A stretch of 64,000 nt of DNA from Chlorobiaceae bacterium (GTDB lineage: Bacteria > Bacteroidota > Chlorobiia > Chlorobiales > Chlorobiaceae): the NCBI GenBank assembly GCA_012972835.1, contig JABDHK010000045.1:124001-188000 (forward strand). The letters run 5' to 3'. The notes under the pieces are model-generated. The model did not search any database. It was not told the origin of the DNA and saw nothing but the letters and a program-made list of their open reading frames with translations. Both the position numbers and the translations under genes were made by a program. Positions 45,620 through 54,945 of this stretch are shown here, one piece after another; positions within the stretch are counted from its first letter, which is position 1; each line of letters begins with the position of its first letter.

Positions 45620-46270
45620 TCAATGGTGTTTATCCAAAGCATTTCCCTGTTCAGTGATCTCTGCGTAATGGCGCATCATCCTTTGTATATCTTCCCAGCA
45701 TCCATGTTTCCAGCTTGGGTTACGAAGCAGGGCTGCTGGATGATAGGTAATAAAACAATCATACTCTTTCCATTGTATCACTCTTCCCCTCATTGACCCT
45801 AAAGAAAGATTGTTTCCAAACAGCGTGTTGGCTGCAACCTTTCCAAGAACCAGAATGATCTGAGGATGCACAATCTGCAACTGCCTGAGCAGCCAGGGCG
45901 TGCAGCAGGCAATTTCACTGGCGAGTGGGTTGCGGTTTCCGGGAGGACGGCACTTCAGAATATTACAAATATAAACATCCTTGCGGGCAAATCCGGCTGC
46001 AGAAAGAATTTTGTCGAGCAACTGTCCGGAACGACCAACAAAAGGCCTCCCTGAAGCATCTTCTTCCGCTCCCGGAGCCTCTCCTATAACAACAAGTTTG
46101 GCACAGGGATCGCCTTCGCCAAACACCAGGTTGAGTCTGGTTTCAGCTAAACTGCATTTTCTGCACTTTTTTGCATCCTTGCACAGTGCCGAGAGCTCTT
46201 CTGAAGCTGATTCTCTCTGTAGTGGAACCGGCGGATGCTGTTCATCCTTTTCGGATAAAAAATCTGGCAT
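45620..46270 (-). CDS. Uracil-DNA glycosylase, family 4
   Basis: Removes uracil from DNA. The 216-residue protein has the iron-sulfur cysteine set of family 4 (KCRKCSLAETR near 36-46, ILKCRPPGNRNP, then IACCTPWL), the catalytic motif GEAPGAEEDASGRPFVGRSG and the C-terminal ITYHPAALLRNPSWK. The [4Fe-4S] ligands appear complete. It overlaps nothing but is separated by 3 nt from dnaB and by 18 nt from coaBC. A separate radical SAM pair related to UDGs is at 19.2-21.3 kb. Confidence 0.92.
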   Translation of the reverse strand: MPDFLSEKDEQHPPVPLQRESASEELSALCKDAKKCRKCSLAETRLNLVFGEGDPCAKLVVIGEAPGAEEDASGRPFVGRSGQLLDKILSAAGFARKDVYICNILKCRPPGNRNPLASEIACCTPWLLRQLQIVHPQIILVLGKVAANTLFGNNLSLGSMRGRVIQWKEYDCFITYHPAALLRNPSWKHGCWEDIQRMMRHYAEITEQGNALDKHH

Positions 46271-46288
46271 GATAACAATCGATCTTTT

Positions 46289-47539
46289 TCAGGGGTTAAT
46301 GCCGGCTTGTTGTACGAAGAGTTTTTCTATGGCGTCAAGAACTCTTCCTGCTGCGGCATATTTCGTCAGTTGCGGCAGTTCAGTAGTTCCTCCATCGCTT
46401 TCTATCAGGGTAATAATATTTGTATCGACTTCAAAGCCTGAGCTTTTACGATCAAAAAAATTAAACGCTATAAGGTCAAGATTTTTGGCTTTCAGCTTTT
46501 TGCGGGCATTGTCCAGACCGGTTTGAGTTTCAAGCGCAAAACCTACAGCAAGCTGTCCGGGAGCTTTCTGTATCCCGAATTCAGCAAGGATATCGGGATT
46601 TTTTACGAGGGTCAGCTCAATTTCAGGCATCTCCTTTTTCATTTTTCCCTCGATAGCTGCTACCGGGCGGTAATCCGACACAGCGGCAGCACCGATAAAG
46701 ATGGCGCAGCTCTTGAAAAAGCTTTGAGCGACACCGTGCATCTCCACGGCGCTTTCAACATCAAGACGTGTTACCCCCGGAGGAGTCGCCAGATGAACAG
46801 GCCCGGTAATAAGCGTGACAAGGGCGCCACGTTGTGCAGCAGCACGGGCAATGGCAAACCCCATTTTGCCCGATGAGTAGTTGGAGATAAAACGAACGCC
46901 ATCAATTTTTTCACGTGTTGGCCCTGCCGTTACAACAACGGATTTGCCATAAAACGCTGAGTCTTGGGCAGTGCAATGGAGTGCCTCTTCAAGGGAAGAG
47001 AGAATAGACTCAGGTTCAGGCATACGACCAGTACCGCATTGCCCTGAAGCAAGTTCACCGCTTTCGGGGCTGATGACAATGCACCCTTGGGCGGCAAGGG
47101 TAGCAATATTTCGCTGAACAGAAGGCGACAAAAACATCTGCCCGTCCATGGCCGGAAAAATCAGTACTGGTTTTCCCGGACGAAGAGTAATAAAAAGAGC
47201 GCTGAGCATGTCATCGCAAAGGCCTGCACTCAGTTTTGCAAGGGTATTGGCTGTTGCTGGAGCAATCACGAGGGCATCAGCCCATTCACCAAGTGAGATA
47301 TGGCGGGTATAGTCAGTTCCTGTGGTATCCGCAGGGGGAAAAATCGAGCGGTATACTCTTTCTTCGGAAACAGTTGCAAGGGCAAGTTCACTGACAAAAT
47401 GGGTGCCGCCATCAGTCAGGGCAATCCTGACATTGGCACTGCATTTTTTTAATAATCTAACCAGCTGCGGCGTTTTATAGGCAGCAATACCGCCCGAGAT
47501 ACCAACAATTATGTTTTTTCCTCTCAAGATGTTATCCAT
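46289..47539 (-). CDS. coaBC: Phosphopantothenoylcysteine decarboxylase/synthetase
   Basis: Two-step coenzyme A enzyme. The 416-residue protein has an FMN-binding CoaC domain (VGISGGIAAYKTPQLVRLLK, TRHISLGEWADALVIAPATA with the active His, PAMDGQMF) and a CoaB ligase domain (VVTAGPTREKIDGVRFISNY, SSGKMGFAIARAAAQRGA, KNPDILAEF). Both are complete. It sits in the leftward string between tamB (48 nt) and the UDG gene (18 nt). Confidence 0.97.
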   Translation of the reverse strand: MDNILRGKNIIVGISGGIAAYKTPQLVRLLKKCSANVRIALTDGGTHFVSELALATVSEERVYRSIFPPADTTGTDYTRHISLGEWADALVIAPATANTLAKLSAGLCDDMLSALFITLRPGKPVLIFPAMDGQMFLSPSVQRNIATLAAQGCIVISPESGELASGQCGTGRMPEPESILSSLEEALHCTAQDSAFYGKSVVVTAGPTREKIDGVRFISNYSSGKMGFAIARAAAQRGALVTLITGPVHLATPPGVTRLDVESAVEMHGVAQSFFKSCAIFIGAAAVSDYRPVAAIEGKMKKEMPEIELTLVKNPDILAEFGIQKAPGQLAVGFALETQTGLDNARKKLKAKNLDLIAFNFFDRKSSGFEVDTNIITLIESDGGTTELPQLTKYAAAGRVLDAIEKLFVQQAGINP

Positions 47540-47587
47540 GATTTATTGCAGAATTGAGTACAAAATAAATTACAAAAACCGCAAGAC

Positions 47588-50500
47588 TTATTTCTTGTTG
47601 TCGGATGAGGGCATTATACGTTTCCAGAACTGATCCCAGGTTTGAAACCGCTCCCGATAGGAGATGCTGGCACCCCATATTTCAGAAGGAGGCTGCAAAT
47701 TGGTACTCGATGTTCCATTCTCGCTTAGCCCATAAGAACGGTATGTTTCAAGATAAATTTTTGGAGTAACCCGGTATTCAATTTTCTGTTCGGTGCCATA
47801 ATAGTTTGAGAGGGGGGAATCCTTGATGGTTGGTGCGCTTCCGGAACCGATAAAGCGGACTTTTCCGTCTGTACCTGGAACACTGAGAGCAACGTAGAGG
47901 TCGAGACCGCTCAGTGCACCTCGTTTATCCATCCCGACATTGAGATTGAAGCTTTCAAAACCGCCAATATCCTGAATAACCCTTGAAAACTGTGAGGAAA
48001 GCATGCCGGAGCCAGCCGACATCCCGACACTTGATACTGGAATATTGGAGACCTGTCCCATGCTTCCCGGTCTGGCGTACCACTGCTTGGAAAGAAGCAT
48101 TGAGATGACGTTCAGTTCCGCGTTAGGGTCGATCTGGCTCGATTTTCCGCCGATCATGCTAAGCGATGCATAGGGCTGAGTTTGTTCATTCAGGTAATAA
48201 CCCATAGTCACCATAGGGTCATTAATGGTACCCATAATAGCAATCAGCAGCTTGACATTATCGCGCTCACCATTCTGCTGGTTTGATGCGCTCACATATT
48301 TGTTGCCATAGAGGTTATCCATAACACCACTTCGGATATCAACACTGTTCCAGGAGATTTTTCCTCCATCCTGCAGGTCAAAGTTGGTATTTGAAAATTT
48401 GTATTTGCCGCCAACCACATTAATGGAACCGAAAAGCCGGTATTGCTGATTGTTTTTACTGACAATCAGGGAGAGATTGTTGACTGACGTTTCAAGCTCT
48501 TCACCTCTCGTGCGATCAAATATAACTGTACACTTGAGCGGCTCGACACTGCTCAGCTTCAAATTTTTTATCTGCAGGATATCAATCACCGAGTGGTAAA
48601 ACTCTGCGGGTTTTACCTGTTTGTTCACTCTTTCGATGCCAGCTGCACCAGCAGAAGGGTAGCGTGGCACAAATTCAACAAACTTGTTGATGCCAAGATA
48701 CTTTGCGCTTTCATTGGCACCCATACGGTAGAGCGAGTAATCTGCTGCGTTGATCCTCAACTCACCTTCAGCAACCGGTGCTGAAAGAGGACCGTGAAGC
48801 TGAATATTATTGGTTGTGCCGGTGATGGTGCCAAAGGAGGTTTCATCTTGGCGATCTTTTTTATTGAACAAAAGGAGATTCTGAAATCGGCCACCGAGAT
48901 CAAGAGCTATGGGTTGCAGCTTTTCAAGCTTTACCACTCCGCTTATTTTCCCGTTTCCATTTACGTTGTCATTGACGGATATATTTCGCAGTTCTATATT
49001 GTTCGGGGTGACATAGACCTCACCGTTGAGCAGGTAGGAAACCTGCGTCGGTTCTATCTTTATCGTTGTGTCATGAAGATGGGTGGTCAGATAGATGTCG
49101 GGGTTCGGCGTTCTGCCCTCGATCTTGAAGGTTGATGGTATAATGCCTTCCGCTGATTCCAGAAAGGGCAGCAGGATGGTCAGGCACTGTGCTGAAAGAT
49201 TATCCGAGCGGAACGATGCGTTGATTGCCTGCTGGTCTGCCATTCTGAACTGCAGGGGATAGAAGTTGAGTACAAGTGGAATGGTTCCGCTTCCCTCGAT
49301 CGTGTTCACTGATGATGCGCTTCGTTCTGTAACCCTGCCTGGCTCCGGAACCCTGCTGTGAAGGTCAAAACGCAGAAGGTTGCCATTGTGGAGAGCATTG
49401 CACACCATGGAGCCAATGGTAAATTTACCGTAACGAACCTCTTTGCCGCTTACCTTGAGGGTACTTGTTTTTTTATCGGGGTTCCCGGTTACTGCCAGAG
49501 AGGCATCGACTATACCCGAAAGCTTGTCGAGAGAGGAATTAATGGAAAAGCGTTTTAACTCGTCGAGGTTCACATTTGACAAGCTGCATTGAAAGTTTCC
49601 AGGCTGCGAGTTGCTGAGCTCACCCTCCATTACAACTTGCTGCAAGCCCTTGGCTATCGTGAAACGGTTAAATCTTGCCGATGTTCTGCTTACTGTAATA
49701 TGGGAGTTATCCGCTGCCTTCCACACTCCTGCACTCTCTTTTATTGCCAGGTGATGAAGGAGCAGGTTATAGCTCTCGTTCTCCCTGGTGGCTGAAAATT
49801 TTGTCGAAAAGGTCTGTGCTGGATTGGGAAGAACGAGATCGAGGGTGCCATCAAGATGTGATGGGGTATAAAGGCCTGAAAAAATTGCGTTCCCGCTCTT
49901 TTTCCGGCCAAGAGTTACCGCTGATGCCCTTCCGCTTACCGAAGCCAGTTGTGTTCCGCTGTTCCTGAATTCCATTGCTGTTTTCATGGAGAGATTTTCA
50001 AACAGAAGATCATTGCGGGGTTGCAATCGTGCGAGATTTATCGAAGAGTTGATTGAACATTGTCCGTTGCGGTAAATGGCACCTCCATCAGCGCTGCCCT
50101 GAAGGGTAACTCCCTCTACCGGAAACAGCATGGTTAACGGAGTAATATCTTTTACCGTGATGTGGTAGTTGACCGTGAATGGCTTTTTTAATGCATTCAG
50201 CTCAGAGAGAGGGTTGGGCAGGGTTGTATGCCAGATATTCTGAATTGCCATCTCTCTTGACAGAGCGGAGGCTGCAAGTCTGCCAAGAGCGATAAGTTCT
50301 TCAAGCGAATAATCACCATTGGCAAGAAGATCAAGAAAATCACTGCTTAAACTTGTTTTGCAGGAGAGTGCGGTCTGGGCAATTTCGAAGGTTACTTTTG
50401 AGCGCTCTTTCAGTTTGAACCCGTTGATGGTGGAGGGAGAAAACTGCATGACAGCAGCCATATTCACATCCTTTGCTTCATACCCCGATCCCTGCACTGC

Positions 50501-52210
50501 AAAAACCCCGTTCAAATCAGTTTTCAAAGTCGTATTGTAGGTTGTTGGGCCCACTATTTCGGAAATGTCAACTCCTGCAGCTTGACCGGAAGCGTGGTAA
50601 CGGGGAGTTTTATCGTTCCAGTTGATTCCACCGTCAAGATTGAAACTGCTGCGACTGTTTTTCAAAGAGAGGGTACTCTTCAGCTCTCCGCCATCGTATT
50701 TCAGAGAGAGTGCACCCTCTTTCACCTGCAGATTTCTCCAGGAGGAATTGGCCATCTTCATGGCAAGAGTAAGCTGGCTGATCTTTTTGTTGCTTGTCTT
50801 TCCGTCAAAAGTGCCCGAAGCGTTCAGAAGGCTTGTTTCTCCGTTTCCGGCAGCTATGAGTTTGAGCGGTTTAAATCCTTTCAGCACAAAAGCTCCCTTG
50901 CCCGCAAGCTCTTCCAGCTTTTCTCTTTGCGCCTCACCAATGAGAGTGACCTCTCCGAGAGAGGAGAGCGTGGTTATATCTGTTTTTACTGCATTCAAGC
51001 CTCCTTGTGCATGGCCAAAAAAGGTGACAGTGCCAATGTTACGGGCTATATCCTTCGAAGAGTTCTCTTTCAGGAGCGCCTCAACAAAAGGTGAGGCAAT
51101 TCTGGAGCTGTCGCATTTCAGCCGAAAAGCAAAGGCATTTCTGTTGTGCAGGTTAAGCAGCTCACCCTTTACAGCTACTCTGCTTTTCAGGTGAGTTACC
51201 AGAGCATCAAGAATCTCAACATTATCTTTTTTCCCTCTTGCGTTGCCTTGAAGCGTATAGATTCCAGCTGGCAGGGCAAATGCAGGATATAGAAGCTTCA
51301 GGTCGTCGCTGTGAAGGGCAAGCTTCTGAACATTGAGAAATGTTGAGCTGAGAGCAAGCTGCTTTTGTAACTCACGGGATGAGAAAATATTGAAATGATC
51401 AACGCTCGCCGATAGCTCTGCGCTGCTTTTATTGCTCACCGCATTTAATCCAAGAAGCTCTGACCGGGTTTCAGAAAAAAGAAATTTTCCAACAGCTTGT
51501 CGCAACATGAACTGCTCCTTCGGGAGGCTGAGTTGCCCGTGTTCAAGAGTGCCTTGCAGGAATTTTTTCTTGACGGTGAACTCAGAGAGTTCAAGATTGA
51601 TATTTTTTACACCAAGCTTCATACGGGAGGCATTGGTGGTCTTCCCGGAATAGGAGAGGCTGCTGTTGGTAATCTTGAGATGTTTACAGAAAAAATGTTC
51701 CAGTTTATTTTTTGTGGAATCGGGGTCGCGTGAGGTAAACAGAAGCTCAAGATTGAACTTGCCGTTTTTTTGCATGATAACGTTTGCGCTGAGCGAATCG
51801 GCTGAAAGGTGACGCAAATATACTCTTTTGATTTGAGGCTGAAGGAGAGTGAGAAAGTTGAATTTCAGGGAAACAGTGCGGGCTTTGAGAGCAGGAGTTA
51901 ATTCTCCAGGCTCGTAAATGCGCGGATTGACAAGCGTGACCCTGTTTGGAAACTGAAGATGAAGCGCCTGCAGCTCAAGCCGGCCAAACAACTTTTCGTT
52001 AAAAAGGGCAATAGCCTCATCTTTAGCCATACGGTCCAGCACACCGCTGTTCAGGACAATCAGTAAGGTAAGCGACAGCAGAAGCACGAAAGCAGAGCAT
52101 GCAACGAGCACTTTGAGGATATGAAGTTTAATCCGTTCCACTATCTGTTGATTATTGTGTATGGAGCTGAATGATTTTCTCAATGATGCCGCTTGTTGAA
52201 CGGCCTTCAA
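47588..52210 (-). CDS. TamB-like translocation and assembly module protein
   Basis: Very long AsmA/TamB-type protein bridging inner and outer membrane, implicated in phospholipid or outer-membrane-protein transport. The 1540-residue protein has one N-terminal membrane helix (VLVACSAFVLLLSLTLLIVL, about 34-53) and a repetitive beta-rich body. The C-terminal DUF490 region has YKFSNTNFDLQDGGKISWNS, YLNEQTQPYASLSM and the final YRERFQTWDQFWKRIMPS. The upstream ATG at 52210 lies inside rfaE2; a GTG at 52141 would start VERIKLHILKVLV just after it and is a likelier start. The outer-membrane partner (TamA-like) is not in the window. Confidence 0.88.
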   Translation of the reverse strand: MKAVQQAASLRKSFSSIHNNQQIVERIKLHILKVLVACSAFVLLLSLTLLIVLNSGVLDRMAKDEAIALFNEKLFGRLELQALHLQFPNRVTLVNPRIYEPGELTPALKARTVSLKFNFLTLLQPQIKRVYLRHLSADSLSANVIMQKNGKFNLELLFTSRDPDSTKNKLEHFFCKHLKITNSSLSYSGKTTNASRMKLGVKNINLELSEFTVKKKFLQGTLEHGQLSLPKEQFMLRQAVGKFLFSETRSELLGLNAVSNKSSAELSASVDHFNIFSSRELQKQLALSSTFLNVQKLALHSDDLKLLYPAFALPAGIYTLQGNARGKKDNVEILDALVTHLKSRVAVKGELLNLHNRNAFAFRLKCDSSRIASPFVEALLKENSSKDIARNIGTVTFFGHAQGGLNAVKTDITTLSSLGEVTLIGEAQREKLEELAGKGAFVLKGFKPLKLIAAGNGETSLLNASGTFDGKTSNKKISQLTLAMKMANSSWRNLQVKEGALSLKYDGGELKSTLSLKNSRSSFNLDGGINWNDKTPRYHASGQAAGVDISEIVGPTTYNTTLKTDLNGVFAVQGSGYEAKDVNMAAVMQFSPSTINGFKLKERSKVTFEIAQTALSCKTSLSSDFLDLLANGDYSLEELIALGRLAASALSREMAIQNIWHTTLPNPLSELNALKKPFTVNYHITVKDITPLTMLFPVEGVTLQGSADGGAIYRNGQCSINSSINLARLQPRNDLLFENLSMKTAMEFRNSGTQLASVSGRASAVTLGRKKSGNAIFSGLYTPSHLDGTLDLVLPNPAQTFSTKFSATRENESYNLLLHHLAIKESAGVWKAADNSHITVSRTSARFNRFTIAKGLQQVVMEGELSNSQPGNFQCSLSNVNLDELKRFSINSSLDKLSGIVDASLAVTGNPDKKTSTLKVSGKEVRYGKFTIGSMVCNALHNGNLLRFDLHSRVPEPGRVTERSASSVNTIEGSGTIPLVLNFYPLQFRMADQQAINASFRSDNLSAQCLTILLPFLESAEGIIPSTFKIEGRTPNPDIYLTTHLHDTTIKIEPTQVSYLLNGEVYVTPNNIELRNISVNDNVNGNGKISGVVKLEKLQPIALDLGGRFQNLLLFNKKDRQDETSFGTITGTTNNIQLHGPLSAPVAEGELRINAADYSLYRMGANESAKYLGINKFVEFVPRYPSAGAAGIERVNKQVKPAEFYHSVIDILQIKNLKLSSVEPLKCTVIFDRTRGEELETSVNNLSLIVSKNNQQYRLFGSINVVGGKYKFSNTNFDLQDGGKISWNSVDIRSGVMDNLYGNKYVSASNQQNGERDNVKLLIAIMGTINDPMVTMGYYLNEQTQPYASLSMIGGKSSQIDPNAELNVISMLLSKQWYARPGSMGQVSNIPVSSVGMSAGSGMLSSQFSRVIQDIGGFESFNLNVGMDKRGALSGLDLYVALSVPGTDGKVRFIGSGSAPTIKDSPLSNYYGTEQKIEYRVTPKIYLETYRSYGLSENGTSSTNLQPPSEIWGASISYRERFQTWDQFWKRIMPSSDNKK

Positions 52211-52640
52211 GCAGGGGCAGGGTCAAGACAGCGCCTCCATGTTCAAGGACAGCTTTGGCACCGGCAATATACTTGACCGCCCAGTCAGCACCTTTGACCA
52301 GAATATCCGGTAGTAGTATGCCGATAAGCTCTTCTGGCGTATCCTCGTTGAAAAGGGTGACTCCATCGACCATCTGCAATGCCGAGAGCACCGCGGCACG
52401 ATCTGTTTCACAGCAAACCGGGCGCTTAGGCCCTTTCAGCCGTTGAACCGAAGCATCACTGTTCAGACCGATAATAAGTGCATCACCAAGCTCTCTTGCT
52501 GCCGACAGGTATTCAACATGCCCGGCATGCAGAATATCAAAACAGCCGTTTGAAAACACAACTTTTTTGCCTGCGCTCTGCCATGCCCGAACTTTTTCCA
52601 GAGCCTCATTATGGCTCAACAGCTTGTTTGAATTACTCAT
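52152..52640 (-). CDS. rfaE2: D-glycero-beta-D-manno-heptose-1-phosphate adenylyltransferase
   Basis: Makes ADP-heptose precursor for the LPS inner core. The 162-residue protein is the HldE C-terminal (RfaE2) domain alone: VVFSNGCFDILHAGHVEYLS (HxGH at 38-41), then ARELGDALIIGLNSDASVQR and KGADWAVKYIAGA. The terminal IKIIQL-type segment reads GIIEKIIQLHTQ. The kinase half (RfaE1) is not adjacent. Its 3' end overlaps the upstream start codon of tamB, so the two are likely on one transcript. Its presence supports a Gram-negative LPS-making cell. Confidence 0.93.
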   Translation of the reverse strand: MSNSNKLLSHNEALEKVRAWQSAGKKVVFSNGCFDILHAGHVEYLSAARELGDALIIGLNSDASVQRLKGPKRPVCCETDRAAVLSALQMVDGVTLFNEDTPEELIGILLPDILVKGADWAVKYIAGAKAVLEHGGAVLTLPLLEGRSTSGIIEKIIQLHTQ

Positions 52641-52762
52641 ACCGATAACTTTTTTGCAAGGATTAGCTCTAAGCTGGATAAAGGTTAAATTGCTGATATT
52701 TTTCCAGAATTCAGCGTATACTCTGCGATTGAGCGGAATATGACAAAAGATAGACGATTTCT

Positions 52763-53692
52763 ATGAAGCGTAACTGGGATGATGACGATAATGTTGCAGA
52801 TAAGGTACTCTTTGGCCTTATCATGATGCTTGGTCTTCTTGTCAGAAGCATAAGCCGTAAACATTCAACCGCAATAGCTTCCATTATTGGTGATTTTCTC
52901 TATAAAATCATTAAGATGAGGCGACCGCTTGTAGAAAACAACCTTGCACTCACCTTCCCCGAAAAAAATATATCTGAAATAAAAGCCATTGCCCGCCAGG
53001 TATATCGTCACCAGGCTGAAAATTTTATCGAAGTGCTTCGTCTGCCCATGATTAAAACTGTCGAGGCGGCGGCAAGGCTTGTCGATATTGATGCCCATGA
53101 TTTTCTTGCCAAAACCATTGATCGCAAACAAGGCGTGGTTGTGGTATCAGCACATTTCGGTAACTGGGAACTCATGGCCCATTGCACAGGTTTATTGATG
53201 GCACACCTCACCCTTGTGGTAAGGCCACTTAAAAACCATGCTGTCGACCGGCAGATCAATAGATGGAGATCCATGAGTGGCAACCGCATCGTCTATGACG
53301 GGCAGGCCCTTCGAGAGGGGCTCAGAGCCCTTAAAAAAGGAGAGATTTTAGTACTTCTTGGTGATCAGTCCGACCCTGTGGGAGGATTTTCAACAGAGTT
53401 TCTCGGTCGCAGCTCCTCAGTTTTTCTTGGTCCGGCCTATCTTGCTCTTAAAGCAGGAGTCCCCCTCTTTGTCGGGATCTCCCGAAGGGATGGTCAGGGC
53501 CGCTATGCAGTTAATTTTGAGGAAATTGACCAGACAGGCCTCGGAACCACCAAGGCAGACGCCGAAGAACTTGCCCGCCGCTACACCAAAGTTCTTGCCC
53601 GCCACATCTATCAACACCCCGAAGAGTGGTTCTGGCTCCACAACCGCTGGAAACTCCCCTGGGCCCGACCTTTTTCGTTACCTAAATGTTAA
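52763..53692 (+). CDS. Lysophospholipid/lipid A acyltransferase (LpxL/HtrB type)
   Basis: Transfers an acyl chain in lipid A assembly at the inner membrane. The 309-residue protein has a short hydrophobic start (LFGLIMMLGLLVRSI), the catalytic HxxxxE/D motif in VVSAHFGNWELMAH, then LTLVVRPLKNHAVDRQINRW, LLGDQSDPVGGFSTEFLG and GPAYLALKAGVPLFVG. These are LpxL-family signatures. It lies divergent from rfaE2 (about 120 nt), both being LPS genes, and its 3' end overlaps the GT8-like gene by 11 nt. Confidence 0.92.
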   Translation: MKRNWDDDDNVADKVLFGLIMMLGLLVRSISRKHSTAIASIIGDFLYKIIKMRRPLVENNLALTFPEKNISEIKAIARQVYRHQAENFIEVLRLPMIKTVEAAARLVDIDAHDFLAKTIDRKQGVVVVSAHFGNWELMAHCTGLLMAHLTLVVRPLKNHAVDRQINRWRSMSGNRIVYDGQALREGLRALKKGEILVLLGDQSDPVGGFSTEFLGRSSSVFLGPAYLALKAGVPLFVGISRRDGQGRYAVNFEEIDQTGLGTTKADAEELARRYTKVLARHIYQHPEEWFWLHNRWKLPWARPFSLPKC

Positions 53693-54821
53693 GATATTTT
53701 TTAATGCGTTTGCGAATCGAATTAAGTTGTTTTCTAAGAAACTTTTTTGGTTTCCAGCTCTTAATATTAAATAGTTGAAAGTGGATAGGGGGAATAAGTG
53801 ATCTTTGTCCATGGCTGGAATACCAGCTTAAGTAGCTGGGTTCATTTGTGGAAAATGGGTCAGGAAATGCTGTTTTTAAATCTTCTCGTGTCCGGTATAA
53901 ACTGCGGGCATCTACCGAAATAATATTTCCGTTATCATAATAGTCATATTTCCATTTGCTTAAATTACTATGGCCGTGATCTGCATTTTCAAGCTCTCTC
54001 CGGTATTCATCCCAGATTTCACTCGCTATTGCCTGATCAGCTGCATATTTATTCAACATGATAAGTCCTTCGCCGCTGTCATACCCGGTGAAATGGTAAA
54101 AGCGTAAAGGACTGGAGCCAGCAAGGATAGTATTGTCGTTGTTTCTACTGAGAGGACGATGAAAAATATTCCAGGTTGCTACATTGTATCCTCGGTCTCT
54201 TACTATATTAAGCCGGTCGAAAAATACGGGCGCAAGATCACACCATCTCTGATCAGTAAAAAGGCCATTTGGTATGTCATTAGTACAGAAATGGTACAAA
54301 CGGTTTGCCCACCACAGAATAAAGTCTAACCCCTGACCAGATGTTTTTGCAGCAAAAAAACCAAGATTAAATATACCGTGTTTGAGCGAGCAGATCTCAT
54401 TGTCTATAATTGCATCAAGCTTGTCTTCAGAATCAAGCATATGAGGCGTTAATAAAATATCGTAGGTATCAAGTAGTTTATTAAGAGGTTCCAATGAATT
54501 AAATACCTTGATATCAGGATCAAGATACATTATTTTTTCGTGACTATGTTCTTTAGCAAAATATGCAGCTGCAGACCCTTTAATTGCAGTACAAAGTTCA
54601 ACGACTGTATGGCCGTAAATCCAGGCTTTTAGATTAGGTAAAGGTAACTGCTCAAGAGTTAATATTTCATCGAAAGGTTCATGAACAAGATCAAATCCAA
54701 AGGGTATACTATCAGCTAACACAAGAACAAAAAACCAATCAGGATGGAATTGTTTTAGAGATTTTGCTAAAACTCTTGCTTTTGGAATATAGCTACTTGT
54801 TACGGATGTATAGATAAGCAT
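53682..54821 (-). CDS. GT8-like glycosyltransferase
   Basis: A 379-residue cytoplasmic glycosyltransferase. It begins MLIYTSVTSSYIPKARVLAK, has a DxD-type metal site in MYLDPDIKVFNSLE (Asp101, Asp103), then EICSLKHGIFNLGFFAAKTS and FYHFTGYDSGEGLIMLNKYA. The arrangement suggests a nucleotide-sugar-dependent A-fold enzyme; family 8-like is the closest I can suggest, with no substrate assignable. It is the last gene of the leftward glycan cluster, 124 nt downstream of the large multi-domain GT. The C-terminus is strongly basic. Confidence 0.75.
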   Translation of the reverse strand: MLIYTSVTSSYIPKARVLAKSLKQFHPDWFFVLVLADSIPFGFDLVHEPFDEILTLEQLPLPNLKAWIYGHTVVELCTAIKGSAAAYFAKEHSHEKIMYLDPDIKVFNSLEPLNKLLDTYDILLTPHMLDSEDKLDAIIDNEICSLKHGIFNLGFFAAKTSGQGLDFILWWANRLYHFCTNDIPNGLFTDQRWCDLAPVFFDRLNIVRDRGYNVATWNIFHRPLSRNNDNTILAGSSPLRFYHFTGYDSGEGLIMLNKYAADQAIASEIWDEYRRELENADHGHSNLSKWKYDYYDNGNIISVDARSLYRTREDLKTAFPDPFSTNEPSYLSWYSSHGQRSLIPPIHFQLFNIKSWKPKKFLRKQLNSIRKRIKKYLNI

Positions 54822-54945
54822 TAAATTTTTTTTATTGTTGAGTAATATTATTGCTTGTAGTTATAAAAATTAACTCAACGGTATTTGTGTAATTATATTT
54901 ATAATTGATATATGTGGTACAGCTTTTCTTTTCAATAAGTTACAT

